A stretch of DNA of 64,000 nucleotides, taken from assembly GCA_903864275.1 (NCBI GenBank), contig CAIPFE010000052.1, positions 83,137-147,136 on the forward strand, written 5' to 3'. Below the pieces are notes generated by a model, which worked only from the letters and a program-made list of their open reading frames with translations, did no database searches and was not told the origin of the DNA. Below are positions 48,170 to 57,510 of this stretch, piece after piece. Origin of the DNA: an uncultured Mucilaginibacter sp. GTDB lineage: Bacteria; Bacteroidota; Bacteroidia; Sphingobacteriales; Sphingobacteriaceae. The first letter of the stretch is position 1. Each line of letters begins with the position of its first letter. Both the position numbers and the translations under genes were made by a program.

Positions 48170-48460
48170 TCACCTTTCTGCTACAGGCAGATAGGTTATT
48201 CTGTTACTGGAAGCAGCTACCTGTTCCAGTTTAATTCTGTCAATACATTTTTTTGAGACCTTGCCATTTTTTATGGCCGGCGTGATCAGCCCTTCGGCAA
48301 TCCACCTGTCCACATCGCTTCGGCCGAAAAACCGGTAGGCTTCCGCCTTCGTGCAGTTGTCGGACAAAACGCCGCATTTTACAAGCGTCTTCTGCGTGCC
48401 TTCAAAAACAGCTTCATTAAGCAATTGGGAAAATTCCTTCAGCTTCATCTGAACCGTCAT
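48170..48460 (-). CDS. Small helix-turn-helix (excisionase-like) protein 2
   Basis: 96 residues. Core KAEAYRFFGRSDVDRWIAEGLITPAIKNG and CIDRIKLEQVAASSN. Similar to the 91-residue protein at 47688-47963 over about 60 residues, so the two are paralogues with separate promoters. It probably acts as a regulator of excision or of the tra and mob operons. Confidence 0.65.
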   Translation of the reverse strand: MTVQMKLKEFSQLLNEAVFEGTQKTLVKCGVLSDNCTKAEAYRFFGRSDVDRWIAEGLITPAIKNGKVSKKCIDRIKLEQVAASSNRITYLPVAER

Positions 48461-48559
48461 TAATCCTGCAACTGCATTGCTTCAGGATGACGGGACAAAT
48501 GTGACGTGCCTGCAAATTCTTTTTTCAGTAGTCAGTACCGTATCAGGAAAGATTTAATT

Positions 48560-49450
48560 TTATTGCTTTGATTTTGAACCGGATACGTTCTTTGGTTTTC
48601 TGGGTTTAAAAGCATCGCCTTCTTCAATGTGCTGTGATAACATGGTCAGCATATGATCAAGGAAGTGGGTTTTGCTGATGGATTTACGGTTCTTGATCTC
48701 GGAGAAGCATTGATAATAACGGCCAAGGTTAATCTGTAGGCTCTTTTCTAACCAATCTATGATATCTGCGATATCGACATCGCCATTATTTATTTGTAAA
48801 GTATCGTAAATTCCGTAGGCCAGTTCAACCAGGTCAGCTTTATTTCCGGTCCATTTCAGGATTTTATTTTTTCCACTTACACCCAATCGCTGCAAATTGT
48901 CAATTGGCCCGTACAAACAGTTGATCAGATAATCCTGAATTTTTTCATAAGCCATAAATTTAGAAAACAGGTAATCACAACTGGTTGAGAACAGTGGGTC
49001 TAAGTCGGGGGTTTCCGGCAACAGCAGATCAGATGGTTTGGCTCCCCTGACAAAAAACAAATGATCCAAATCAGAAGCATCCAATTGGTAGTACTGGTAA
49101 AGAAACTGGTATTGAATAAAAAATCGTTTTATGTACTTCAGTTCCTGTTCATAAAAGTTTTTGAGCAGCAATTCGTCGCCGTGCGGCCTGGCGATTTCTA
49201 TGGTATAGATTTCCTTTGCATAAATTTGCTCGCAAAAGAATTTTGGCTTATCATACTTAAAGAAATAAATCTCACTTTCCTGATCTTTAAATTGATACTC
49301 CTTTAAAAAGGTTCTTAGCTGATTCAGGGCGTCATTTATACAATTTAGCACACCTGCCAATCTTCGAATCGGTTGGATTCCGAGTTCAGAGAAAAGCACT
49401 AATTCTTCCTTCATCGTAAAATAGCTGGTCTTTGCAAATTCGTTCATCAT
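48560..49450 (-). CDS. rteC: RteC-family regulator
   Basis: 296 residues of the RteC family: LRTFLKEYQFKDQESEIYFFKYDKPKFFCEQIYAKEIYTIEI and TGNKADLVELAYGIYDTLQINNGDVDIADIIDWLEKSLQINLGRYYQCFSEIKNRKSISKTHFLDHM. In CTnDOT RteC activates the excision operon downstream of the RteA/RteB two-component system. No RteA/B is in the window, so its input is unknown. An imperfect long-range inverted repeat lies upstream. Confidence 0.87.
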   Translation of the reverse strand: MMNEFAKTSYFTMKEELVLFSELGIQPIRRLAGVLNCINDALNQLRTFLKEYQFKDQESEIYFFKYDKPKFFCEQIYAKEIYTIEIARPHGDELLLKNFYEQELKYIKRFFIQYQFLYQYYQLDASDLDHLFFVRGAKPSDLLLPETPDLDPLFSTSCDYLFSKFMAYEKIQDYLINCLYGPIDNLQRLGVSGKNKILKWTGNKADLVELAYGIYDTLQINNGDVDIADIIDWLEKSLQINLGRYYQCFSEIKNRKSISKTHFLDHMLTMLSQHIEEGDAFKPRKPKNVSGSKSKQ

Positions 49451-49805
49451 AGGTTTAGTTAATTTTTTTTTAATTATTAATTAACCCAAAGAAAACGGAC
49501 GTCAGAATAACAAAAGAGTATATACACAGTACATACACAGCTATTTGTGAAAATTTAAAGTTGTTTTAAATAATATTTTTGTTTAAATTTAAATGAAAAA
49601 TTATTGGTGACGTCTGTTTTATTTTAAATCAGAAACCTGCCGAACGCTTGAAAAGCACTAGAAAAACCTTGTTTTTGCTAAGTTACAGGATAACCTAATC
49701 AAATATTTTGGTTTTCCATCGGTCAATTATGAAGAAAGCAGCAGTGTCCCGCGCAGTAACATTTTAGATTTCCCTGCATCGGGACTGCAGGAATTTATTG
49801 ATATT
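49451..49805. other. RteC upstream region with inverted repeats
   Basis: Contains the arms ACGGACGTCA (49495-49504) and TGACGTCTGT (49608-49617), a 10-bp inverted repeat with one mismatch, and a direct repeat ATACACAG/ATACACAG at about 49531-49548. These fit regulatory sites for RteC or for the divergent gene. From about 49667 the sequence reads as coding in frame with the gene at 49806. Confidence 0.45.
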
Positions 49806-50036
49806 ATGGATTCTGGACCGGATAAATCTTTACTAAATGAACCTATTTCTAAATTGGGGTTTAGTAAAGATTTTGTGACAGTTTGTGAACTTGCTGGGTT
49901 CCATTTATTAGGTGACCTGATTGAACGCCATACCGGCGAATTATTAACTTTACCCGGATTTTCTTATCATTGGCTGGAAGAATATATCAATTTTTTAGAA
50001 TTACATCATTTAGGTGATTACATTGACCCGGATTAA
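49806..50036 (+). CDS. Small helix-hairpin-helix protein, RNA polymerase alpha-CTD-like
   Basis: 76 residues from the ATG at 49806. ISKLGFSKDFVTVCELAGFHLLGDLIERHTGELLTLPGFSYHWLEEYINFLELHHLG follows the pattern of the RNA polymerase alpha C-terminal domain (L-x-L-S-x(5)-L-x-x-A-G-I-x-T-x-G-D-L), a helix-hairpin-helix DNA-contact fold. Upstream coding-like sequence is in frame back to a TAG near 49663 but contains no ATG, so the gene may use another start or be 5'-truncated. Function unknown. Confidence 0.6.
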   Translation: MDSGPDKSLLNEPISKLGFSKDFVTVCELAGFHLLGDLIERHTGELLTLPGFSYHWLEEYINFLELHHLGDYIDPD

Positions 50037-50089
50037 TTGTAAAAGAATATATCTTGAAAATATTTTAAAGGCTTAGTCCTTTATCAAAA

Positions 50090-51154
50090 TTACCGCATAA
50101 ACTGACGGACATCTTCCAGCATTTTCACCAGTATTTCTTCCACGGGCGCTATGATCGCCCGGTCTTTAGGATAAAATTTAGATTTAATACTGGAGGCCGA
50201 AAGCTCGTCCTGACCTTTGCTGGTAAAATTAAAAGCTACTTTTTCCGATAGAATGTCCAGATTCATTTCTTCATAAATGCCATGGTCATATTGCAGCTTT
50301 TCCCAATAAGCCAACTCCAGTACTTTCATTCTCGTGTTGATTTTTAAGGGATTGGTTGATAGCGCGGTTTGCTCATAAGCCCCGTTAGACAATTCTTCAT
50401 CTATCCATTTTAAGAGCTCATCCAATATAGATTGTTTTCTGGAATCAAAATTACTGTGGTGTAATAATTCCAACTGCCGCATTTCCTTTTTCAAGCTCAA
50501 AAGTAACTTTGATTTTTCATCGGTGTTTTTGCCCTCAAAACGTTGGCGCATCCATCGGAAGCAGTAAACTGTAAATCTTGAATAATTATATCCAAGGCTG
50601 ACTAACAGGTTTACAAGGGTATCGGTATCTGCTTTCTCCGGCAGGTCTTCCAGGGTTTCAGTAAAAAAATGAAGGTAACTATCATTAGACCACATCGGTC
50701 TGGAACGAACATAATAATGGTATGCAAAAGCGATTATTTCAATTAGCAGAGGATCAATCGACCGGGAAGTCAATTGATTTTTGATGGATTTCCATTGCGC
50801 CTCAAATTCGTCGCCGTTAATTTTCCGCAATAACAATGGAAGCTGCAGGTCATCCGGCGACAGTGAAAAAACAGTTTTTCTTAACTTTCCTAATAATTCC
50901 ATTACAAGGGTTGCATTCACATTATCTTTACTTTCAGGGGCATACAAAGAATCACATATCTCTGTCAATTTGTACAAATTTATCTGAAGGTAGGTTTTCA
51001 ATTGTGTTTTATTGGTAAGGGACATCAGGTGATGGAGCATAACTTTTTCCAGTCTTTTGGTTTCATCCTGCAATAAAACATCATGTTCATTAATCGTTGG
51101 GTTTTTCTTTAACCAGTCTGCTAACGTTTCAAGCAATTCAAGTTCGTAAGTCAT
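50090..51154 (-). CDS. Conserved conjugative-element protein, alpha-helical
   Basis: 354 residues, all helical (LETLADWLKKNPTINEHDVLLQDETKRLEKVMLHHLMSLTNKTQLKTYLQINLYKLTE), with no motif I recognise. It is 53 bases from the HhH gene, convergent with it. Likely an element-specific regulatory or accessory protein, since it sits by RteC. Function unknown. Confidence 0.6.
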   Translation of the reverse strand: MTYELELLETLADWLKKNPTINEHDVLLQDETKRLEKVMLHHLMSLTNKTQLKTYLQINLYKLTEICDSLYAPESKDNVNATLVMELLGKLRKTVFSLSPDDLQLPLLLRKINGDEFEAQWKSIKNQLTSRSIDPLLIEIIAFAYHYYVRSRPMWSNDSYLHFFTETLEDLPEKADTDTLVNLLVSLGYNYSRFTVYCFRWMRQRFEGKNTDEKSKLLLSLKKEMRQLELLHHSNFDSRKQSILDELLKWIDEELSNGAYEQTALSTNPLKINTRMKVLELAYWEKLQYDHGIYEEMNLDILSEKVAFNFTSKGQDELSASSIKSKFYPKDRAIIAPVEEILVKMLEDVRQFMR

Positions 51155-51983
51155 TCAAATAGGTTTTGGCTCTTTATTATATATTAAATATTACGATTTA
51201 GGATTTTCAACGAGTATTACAAGAATTATGAATACAAATTTGGGACCCCAGTTTTTTTCTAATTGCAATCCTACTAAATTTGTATAATAAAACCTAAAAC
51301 AGCCTGCTAAATCCCAGCAATTTCATCAAATCCCGTTTCGAGTTTGCCGGTCACGTATTTAATACGCAGGCTTCTACCAGCCCGTCCAGGATTTCTCGTA
51401 ACATTGGGAGAAGTTTTTAACGTTGTAAATTCATAAAAAATTAGACGCTTAAGAGTTTTTGCAATGGAGCACGGCGGTTTTTTCGATTGAAAGTGATATT
51501 ACTGCAAGATTAACGCTTGCTGTAAAGGATGTTGGAGCGGAAGCCGCCGTGGAATCAGATCATAAAGTAACGCAGGAACTGAAATTAACCTTTAACTATA
51601 CTGCACGATTTGGATAACCACTAATATCAATGACTACACCCAAGGATTTTAAAAGCTTCAGGAACTCGTTCAAGAATAGTTTTCCCTCGTAATGTCCTTT
51701 ATTTACATCTAAAAATATTTTTAGAATTGGAGAATTCTATGACGGTTTTGTTTATAATAAGTATTGGGGATTAATCGAAATAGATTGAAACCTAAGTTAG
51801 TTTCTTTACCGGCATTTTCTCTGCGATATAAGACCACCTTACGAACATCTGGCTCTCTTAATAGTTTAATCCAATGCTGGTAGTTTGAAAATACGTTTTT
51901 TTTACACTGATAAGCAGTTTCAATTGTTTTTCTATAGTAGTAATTTAATCGAAAAATTATAATTTTATATGAAAGTTTAACTC
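51155..51983. other. AT-rich junction region with decayed coding traces
   Basis: 829 bases without an intact gene. On the plus strand 51513-51617 encodes IESDITARLTLAVKDVGAEAA and continues to FGstop, like the C-terminus of a trypsin-co-occurring (Trypco2-like) protein. On the minus strand about 51740-51935 stays open (NYQHWIKLLREPDVRKVV) without a Met. Both look like remnants. It separates the element backbone from the RecBCD cargo. Confidence 0.45.
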
Positions 51984-52982
51984 ATGCCTATCAGCAAAAA
52001 TACCCGCCGGCGATATATTCTTATCGATAGTATATTAAAGAGTTATAAACGCTATTCAATTAAGGAGATCGCAGAAAAAGTTAATGAGCAATTGATTGAA
52101 GATGGATTTGAACCGGTAACAGACCGAATGATATACAACGATCTGAAAATGATCCAGGCGGAGTATCCAGTAACGATCATAAAGAAAGACTCAAAATATC
52201 AGTATGAAACGCGGGACGAATCGATCAGCGACGAAATCTTAAGAGCTGAAGACAGGCATATTATTGAAATGGCCCTTCAAACTTTTGCCATCTATAAAGG
52301 ATCTGGGCTGTTTGATAAATTTGATGATGTCATAACCAGGTTAATGGCTGGTTCTGTGTTACGCGGGTTGAATAAAACCGGGCATGAAAAATATATCCAA
52401 ATTGGAGAGTTATCCGGAGAAACAGGACAGCGGTGGATAGAAGTTATTTATAATGCAATTGTAGAAGGTAAGACGTTAAGGATTCATTACAAACCTTACG
52501 GGCAGGAAACAAAAATAAGAACCATTAGTCCCTACCTATTAAAGGAATATCGAAATATCTGGTACATGGTCGCCTATGCCAACGAAACGGAGGCAAGCAA
52601 TATTTTTAAACTCACGAGGATCCAAAAAATTGAGCCGGGCCAAGAGTCGTATTTTATTGATGACAAATTTAATCGCGAAGAATATTTCAAGCATAGTTTG
52701 GGTGTATTTCATATACGCGGGGAAGAACCAATAGAGGTAATTTTAAAATTTGATGAAGCCTTAGTGCAGTTAATCTCTGAAAACCCGGTGCATCCTACGA
52801 TGCGCGTTTTGTCAAAAAGCGATACCGAAATGGTCGTCTCCTTTCGGGTTTACAATACAATTGAGTTAAAGACTAAAATACTGGGGTTTGGAGCGAATGT
52901 TGAAGTCCTAGGTCCGGATGTATTGAAAGAAGAAATCAAGACTATTGTGAAGCAAACATTCCTAAAATATTTCGATTTTTAA
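51984..52982 (+). CDS. WYL-domain transcriptional regulator
   Basis: 332 residues. N-terminal winged helix (SILKSYKRYSIKEIAEKVNEQLIEDGFEPVTDRMIYNDLKMIQAEYPV at 16-64), WYL domain (VEGKTLRIHYKPYGQETKIRTISPYLLKEYRNIWYMVAYANETEASNIFKLTRIQKIE) and the WCX C-terminal part. WYL proteins sense nucleic acid ligands and repress defence genes. It is the first gene of a plus-strand set with an AAA+ ATPase and recDCB, so it is a likely regulator of these. Confidence 0.87.
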   Translation: MPISKNTRRRYILIDSILKSYKRYSIKEIAEKVNEQLIEDGFEPVTDRMIYNDLKMIQAEYPVTIIKKDSKYQYETRDESISDEILRAEDRHIIEMALQTFAIYKGSGLFDKFDDVITRLMAGSVLRGLNKTGHEKYIQIGELSGETGQRWIEVIYNAIVEGKTLRIHYKPYGQETKIRTISPYLLKEYRNIWYMVAYANETEASNIFKLTRIQKIEPGQESYFIDDKFNREEYFKHSLGVFHIRGEEPIEVILKFDEALVQLISENPVHPTMRVLSKSDTEMVVSFRVYNTIELKTKILGFGANVEVLGPDVLKEEIKTIVKQTFLKYFDF

Positions 52983-52993
52983 AATAAGTGTAT

Positions 52994-53374
52994 ATGTCTT
53001 CAATGTTTTCAAAAATTGCGGTAACAGCAGCAGAACTACTTCAAAGTGGTAACCTAAACCCCTATGAAGCATGGGAAAAAAGCCTGGTAAAACACAAAAA
53101 AGACTACACTAAAGATTGTCCTAAAAATACTTTCTTAGGATTATGTCAGGAAGGATATATCAAGAATGTTCGTAAAGGCCGGTATACGAAGGCAAGCAAA
53201 AACCTGGATTATGCAAAGGAAGGAGTAAGAATTCTAAAAACTACGGATAAAAGATATGAAAAACATGGATTGCTTTGGAAGGATATTCGTAGCAACTTAA
53301 GCTTAGAACCGAATCCCGGCGACGGACAGGCTCCAGTAATTCTAGGATTATGGGAAGCAGGCTACATTAAATGA
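52994..53374 (+). CDS. DUF6979-like protein
   Basis: 126 residues from the ATG at 52994. FSKIAVTAAELLQSGNLNPYEAWEKSLVKHKKDYTKDCPKNTFLGLCQEGYIKNVRKGRYTKASKNLDYAKEGVRILKTTD is the DUF6979 pattern (CPKxTYLGLCEEG). A C-terminal extension (WKDIRSNLSLEPNPGDGQAPVILGLWEAGYIK) follows. Function unknown. It sits 11 bases after the WYL gene, so it is in the same operon. Confidence 0.72.
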   Translation: MSSMFSKIAVTAAELLQSGNLNPYEAWEKSLVKHKKDYTKDCPKNTFLGLCQEGYIKNVRKGRYTKASKNLDYAKEGVRILKTTDKRYEKHGLLWKDIRSNLSLEPNPGDGQAPVILGLWEAGYIK

Positions 53375-53463
53375 TTCAAAAAAGTAAATAATCATCAAAG
53401 ATTTTAGTTTGAAATAAAATTTCAATACCCAAACATAAGTTTGCCTGTCAAAGAACTAATGTT

Positions 53464-55149
53464 ATGGAGAATAAATCGGTCACAAAGAATATTTTAAGTT
53501 CGGTACAGTTTACTGTCAAGGCAACCAAGGAGAAGGTTTTGGATGAAAATTTGATCGGTGAAATTACCCCTAACGTTTTACCGATAGCTGATTTTTATCG
53601 TATTTCAGCATTTGAAGCAATTGTACTCTCGTTCTTTCTGGAATATGGCTTTCGCGGAATCGATATTGATACGGAAAAGTTGATAGAGCATTTTGGCAAA
53701 GAGATGAGTGTAATGGCTGAAATCAACCAAGCTTTAAAACAACTTTCTGAAAAGAAACTGATCTATTTTACCGGCAGAAAGACAAATGGCAGAAGGAGGA
53801 GCAGTAAATCGATAAAGTTAAATCCATTGGCATTAGAGGCGATGCTATCAGGTGATGAAACCACTTTAACGTGCAAAACGAGCAATTCCTTTTTTGATTT
53901 TTTAGATGAAGTATCAGAGTTAATAAAATTACGAATAGAGGAAGCTATTTCTACGGAAGTGTTAGTCGATGATGTGCGATCTTTAATGGAATCAAATAGG
54001 AGATTTCCTGAAATAAAGTGGCTGTTAAAGCAAAAATACTTGAACAACTACGATTTAACACTCCTTTTAGATGTTTGCATTGAACAGGCAAACGGAGAGG
54101 AAGACGTTGATTTTGATAATAATTTACGGGAGGTATTTGAAGACCTACAAACCAGAATAAAATACAAGAAAAGTGTAAAAAACAATAAATGTCCTTTGTT
54201 CACCAACGGTCTGCTGGAATTTTCATTTAACGATTTTACATCCTTCAGCTATGTAACACTGGCGCCGGAAGCACTGGATGTTTTATTGGGTGGCTATCAG
54301 GATGCCGTTAAAAATAATTTTAAGCCTAGAATGGGGACATTGATCCATTCGACCAAGATCAATGATGAAAAACTGTTTTATAACCCTGCGGAGGAGGAGC
54401 AAATTGATACGCTGATGACGGCTTTCTCGGCGGATAACTATAACCATTTATTAACCAGCCTTGTTGATAACCAGATGAAGCCGGGCTTTACGGTACTCCT
54501 ACACGGACATCCGGGTACTGGTAAAACGTCATCAGTAAAGCAGATTGCGAAGGCTACCGGCAGAACAATATTCATGGTTGAAATTGAGAAAGTACATAGT
54601 AAATGGGTAGGAGATAGTGAAAAGAACCTATCCAAGATTTTTGAGGAATATAAAAAATGCCGTAAAACTTTAGATCGTGACCCAATTTTACTGTTTAACG
54701 AATCGGACGCCCTAATTAATAAACGTATCAATGCAAGATCAAGCACGGATAAAATGAGCAACGCACTTCAAAATATTCTTTTACAGGAGTTAGAAGATTT
54801 TGAAGGTATATTTATGGCCACGACGAACCTGGCAGAACAGTTAGATTCTGCGTTTGACAGGCGGTTGTTGTATAAGATCGAATTTAAACCGCCGCAGAAG
54901 GCGGTAAGTTTTAAGATACTTTGTTCAGTTTTTCCAGAGGTTGACGAATCTGTTCTGCGACAAATCAACAATGAATTTTCATTAACGGGAGGCCAGATCG
55001 CTAACATTAAGAAAAAACTATTGGTGAAAAAACTATTGTCGAAAGATTTAAATGAACATAACTATTTACTGCAGCTGTGTCGTGACGAGTTTTCATTATC
55101 AAACAGGGTCAAACCACACCCCATAGGCTTTTATTTATCTAAAAACTGA
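53464..55149 (+). CDS. AAA+ ATPase with N-terminal winged-helix region
   Basis: 561 residues. The first 130 residues include a winged-helix-like part (ISAFEAIVLSFFLEYGFRGIDIDTEKLIEHFG). Walker A is LLHGHPGTGKTSSVKQI at 346-361. Walker B reads DPILLFNESDALIN (an Asn-Glu form, usual in this subgroup). Sensor 1 is FMATTNLAEQLDSAFDRRLLYKIEF with the arginine finger. The family is the AAA ATPase of phage-defence and mobile islands. It is followed after 6 bases by an unrecognised gene and RecD. Confidence 0.85.
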   Translation: MENKSVTKNILSSVQFTVKATKEKVLDENLIGEITPNVLPIADFYRISAFEAIVLSFFLEYGFRGIDIDTEKLIEHFGKEMSVMAEINQALKQLSEKKLIYFTGRKTNGRRRSSKSIKLNPLALEAMLSGDETTLTCKTSNSFFDFLDEVSELIKLRIEEAISTEVLVDDVRSLMESNRRFPEIKWLLKQKYLNNYDLTLLLDVCIEQANGEEDVDFDNNLREVFEDLQTRIKYKKSVKNNKCPLFTNGLLEFSFNDFTSFSYVTLAPEALDVLLGGYQDAVKNNFKPRMGTLIHSTKINDEKLFYNPAEEEQIDTLMTAFSADNYNHLLTSLVDNQMKPGFTVLLHGHPGTGKTSSVKQIAKATGRTIFMVEIEKVHSKWVGDSEKNLSKIFEEYKKCRKTLDRDPILLFNESDALINKRINARSSTDKMSNALQNILLQELEDFEGIFMATTNLAEQLDSAFDRRLLYKIEFKPPQKAVSFKILCSVFPEVDESVLRQINNEFSLTGGQIANIKKKLLVKKLLSKDLNEHNYLLQLCRDEFSLSNRVKPHPIGFYLSKN

Positions 55150-55155
55150 AATCAT

Positions 55156-55671
55156 ATGACAACACCAACTGAAATATTGCAAATCCGCTTAGAGCACATT
55201 TTAAGCCGGATAACTACCGGATTAATTTGTTGCTCTGATTTTAGCGAAGATGAGTTCAAACGTTTATGGTGCGAAACTTTCGATAAATTTAAAGATAGTT
55301 CAAAATCGATGAAGAACGAACCAAAGCAAATAACTTTTGACAGGAAAGTTACAGTTACCAATCTATATAACTTCTTGAGCGAACACCGAGATTCAATTGT
55401 GTTTTTTAGTCCGGCGGATGCGCTAATTATGCTAAAGTCTGCAGCTTTCATAAGAATATTGGAAGGAGCGATGTGTTCATCGCCGCATTCAGGTAAACGA
55501 TGGAAGATTTCCGTCGATTTTAAAACGCCGTTTTCATTTACGGGATCAGTTATCATTTCCATTCCGGTTGGCGCAGTGAACTGGAAGTTGAAAAAATATT
55601 TTAATCTGCATAGGGATGTTGTAATCGTGAATCTGGCAGAAAACGCCAGGAAGATAAATCTATTAAAATAA
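55156..55671 (+). CDS. Unrecognised protein in the recDCB operon
   Basis: 171 residues from ATG 55156. The body has a helix-rich N-terminus with CC and Cys residues (TTGLICCSDFSEDEFKRLWCETFDKFKDS) and a C-terminal beta-rich part (SGKRWKISVDFKTPFSFTGSVIISIPVGAVNWKLKKYF). Not recognised. It is 6 bases after the AAA+ gene and 11 bases before recD, so co-transcribed. It may link the ATPase with the nuclease-helicase. Confidence 0.6.
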   Translation: MTTPTEILQIRLEHILSRITTGLICCSDFSEDEFKRLWCETFDKFKDSSKSMKNEPKQITFDRKVTVTNLYNFLSEHRDSIVFFSPADALIMLKSAAFIRILEGAMCSSPHSGKRWKISVDFKTPFSFTGSVIISIPVGAVNWKLKKYFNLHRDVVIVNLAENARKINLLK

Positions 55672-55682
55672 CTAGGCATATC

Positions 55683-57491
55683 ATGAATACCATAAATGAC
55701 GTTCATCAACAATTTGCGGAGTTTTTCAATGACGAAAGGCTTAAGCCCTTCGCCTACCTGATATCCAAAAAGTTAAGCGAGGGCAGCATTTGTTTCGATT
55801 TGGAAGACGCGGAAAATGTAAAAGGAGAGCTCCCGGGTCATTACAGTGACGGCTATTTAAAAGCGAGATACCGTATTGAAGACAACCCATTTGTTGGGGC
55901 AGCAGATGCGGCCAACCATCCCTTTATTGTTCATCATTCCAAAATTTACCTACAACGCTATTTCAAATATGAAACGGCCATTCTTGATCGAATCAATGCT
56001 TTCTTAAAACAGGATGCAATAGACCTTGAAAGCCGGATGCAACGAATCGTGTTGAATAAAATGATCATCCGGAAATTGTTTTCTGTAGTGGCCGATGGGG
56101 CTTCACAGCACCCTGCTGAAACCGACTGGCAGTTTGTGGCCGTAATCTCAGCATTGCTGAACAGTTTTACAATTATAACAGGCGGACCGGGGACAGGCAA
56201 GACGACTACTGTTGCCAAGCTGCTTGCGGTGTTATTTGCAGAAAAGGCCGAGCTCAAAGTAGCGCTTGCCGCACCAACCGGTAAGGCTGCCGTCAGAATG
56301 GGTGAGTCGATCAAATCTTCTTCGTTGAATGTTGATCAAAGCATTGCTGATAAGTTCAGCACCATCACCCCGGTTACCATTTACCGTTTATTAAAGTACA
56401 TCCCTGATTCTCCTTACTTCAGGTATAACCGTGAGCATCCTTTGCCATATGACGTGGTGATCGTCGATGAGGGATCAATGATCGACCTCGCGCTTTTTTC
56501 AAAGTTATTAGAGGCAATAGGGCCGCATACTAAAATTATCGTTCTTGGCGACAAAGATCAGCTGGCATCGGTGGAGGCAGGCAGCCTTTTCGGGGACCTT
56601 TGCCAAAGCCAGTCCGAAACGAATGTTTTATCAAGTAACAGAGCAGAATTTATCAATGGTATTATCGAGGATGAATCAAAGTCGATTTCGCCAGCTTTGA
56701 TGCGGGACAGGATTGTACAGCCTATGGGAGAGCATATTATTGAATTACAACGCAGCCACCGGTTTTCGAGTGAAAAAGGGATCGGAAAGCTAAGCAAAGC
56801 AGTCTTAGCTAATGATGCGGATACGATAAAACACTTTATACAGGAAAAGGATGAAGAGCAAGTGTCCATAGACACAACATACGATAAAGGCCTGTTTAAG
56901 TCTTTTGTGGACCAGTACGAGGAATACATCAAAGAGCCGGACATCAAAACAGCAATCCAAAAACTCAACGGGCTTCGGGTTTTATGCGCCGTGAGAGAAG
57001 GTGAACACGGCCTCTATCAAACAAATAGAAAAATTGAAGATATACTTAGCGCCAGGAAGCTAATTTCATTAAATAACGAGTTTTATGAGAACAGGCCCAT
57101 CATTATCACTAAAAATAATTATTCGCTGGACCTTTTTAACGGGGATGTCGGCATCATACGCCACGATGAAAGTGGTGTTTTGAGGGCCTGGTTTGAAGAT
57201 AGCGAGCACCAGTTAAAATCTGTTGTTCCGGGATATATTTCTGATGCGGAAACAGTGTTTGCCATGACCATACATAAAAGCCAGGGATCTGAATATGACG
57301 AGGTATTTGTACTCCTGCCTGAAAAAGGAGGAGAGCGCCTGTTAACCTGCGAACTATTGTACACAGCATTGACCAGAGCGCGGAAGAAAGTGCTACTTCA
57401 AGGTTCAACAGAAATGATCCTTGCCGCTTCTTCGCTAAAGGTTAAAAGAGCGTCGGGCATCCGGGAGCGTTTCCAGGAGTTTAGTCGGTAA
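55683..57491 (+). CDS. recD: RecD, exodeoxyribonuclease V alpha-type helicase
   Basis: 602 residues. SF1B helicase motifs: Walker A ITGGPGTGKTTTVAKLL (165-181), ALAAPTGKAAVRMGESI, VVIVDEGSMIDLALFSKLLEAIG, IIVLGDKDQLASVEAGSLFGDLC, and C-terminal AMTIHKSQGSEYDEVFVLLP followed by LLYTALTRARKKVLL. RecD is the 5'-3' motor of RecBCD. Its N-terminus is intact. The gene starts the recDCB block; recC follows after 19 bases. Confidence 0.9.
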   Translation: MNTINDVHQQFAEFFNDERLKPFAYLISKKLSEGSICFDLEDAENVKGELPGHYSDGYLKARYRIEDNPFVGAADAANHPFIVHHSKIYLQRYFKYETAILDRINAFLKQDAIDLESRMQRIVLNKMIIRKLFSVVADGASQHPAETDWQFVAVISALLNSFTIITGGPGTGKTTTVAKLLAVLFAEKAELKVALAAPTGKAAVRMGESIKSSSLNVDQSIADKFSTITPVTIYRLLKYIPDSPYFRYNREHPLPYDVVIVDEGSMIDLALFSKLLEAIGPHTKIIVLGDKDQLASVEAGSLFGDLCQSQSETNVLSSNRAEFINGIIEDESKSISPALMRDRIVQPMGEHIIELQRSHRFSSEKGIGKLSKAVLANDADTIKHFIQEKDEEQVSIDTTYDKGLFKSFVDQYEEYIKEPDIKTAIQKLNGLRVLCAVREGEHGLYQTNRKIEDILSARKLISLNNEFYENRPIIITKNNYSLDLFNGDVGIIRHDESGVLRAWFEDSEHQLKSVVPGYISDAETVFAMTIHKSQGSEYDEVFVLLPEKGGERLLTCELLYTALTRARKKVLLQGSTEMILAASSLKVKRASGIRERFQEFSR

Positions 57492-57510
57492 CAGCAATAA
57501 AAAGATAACC

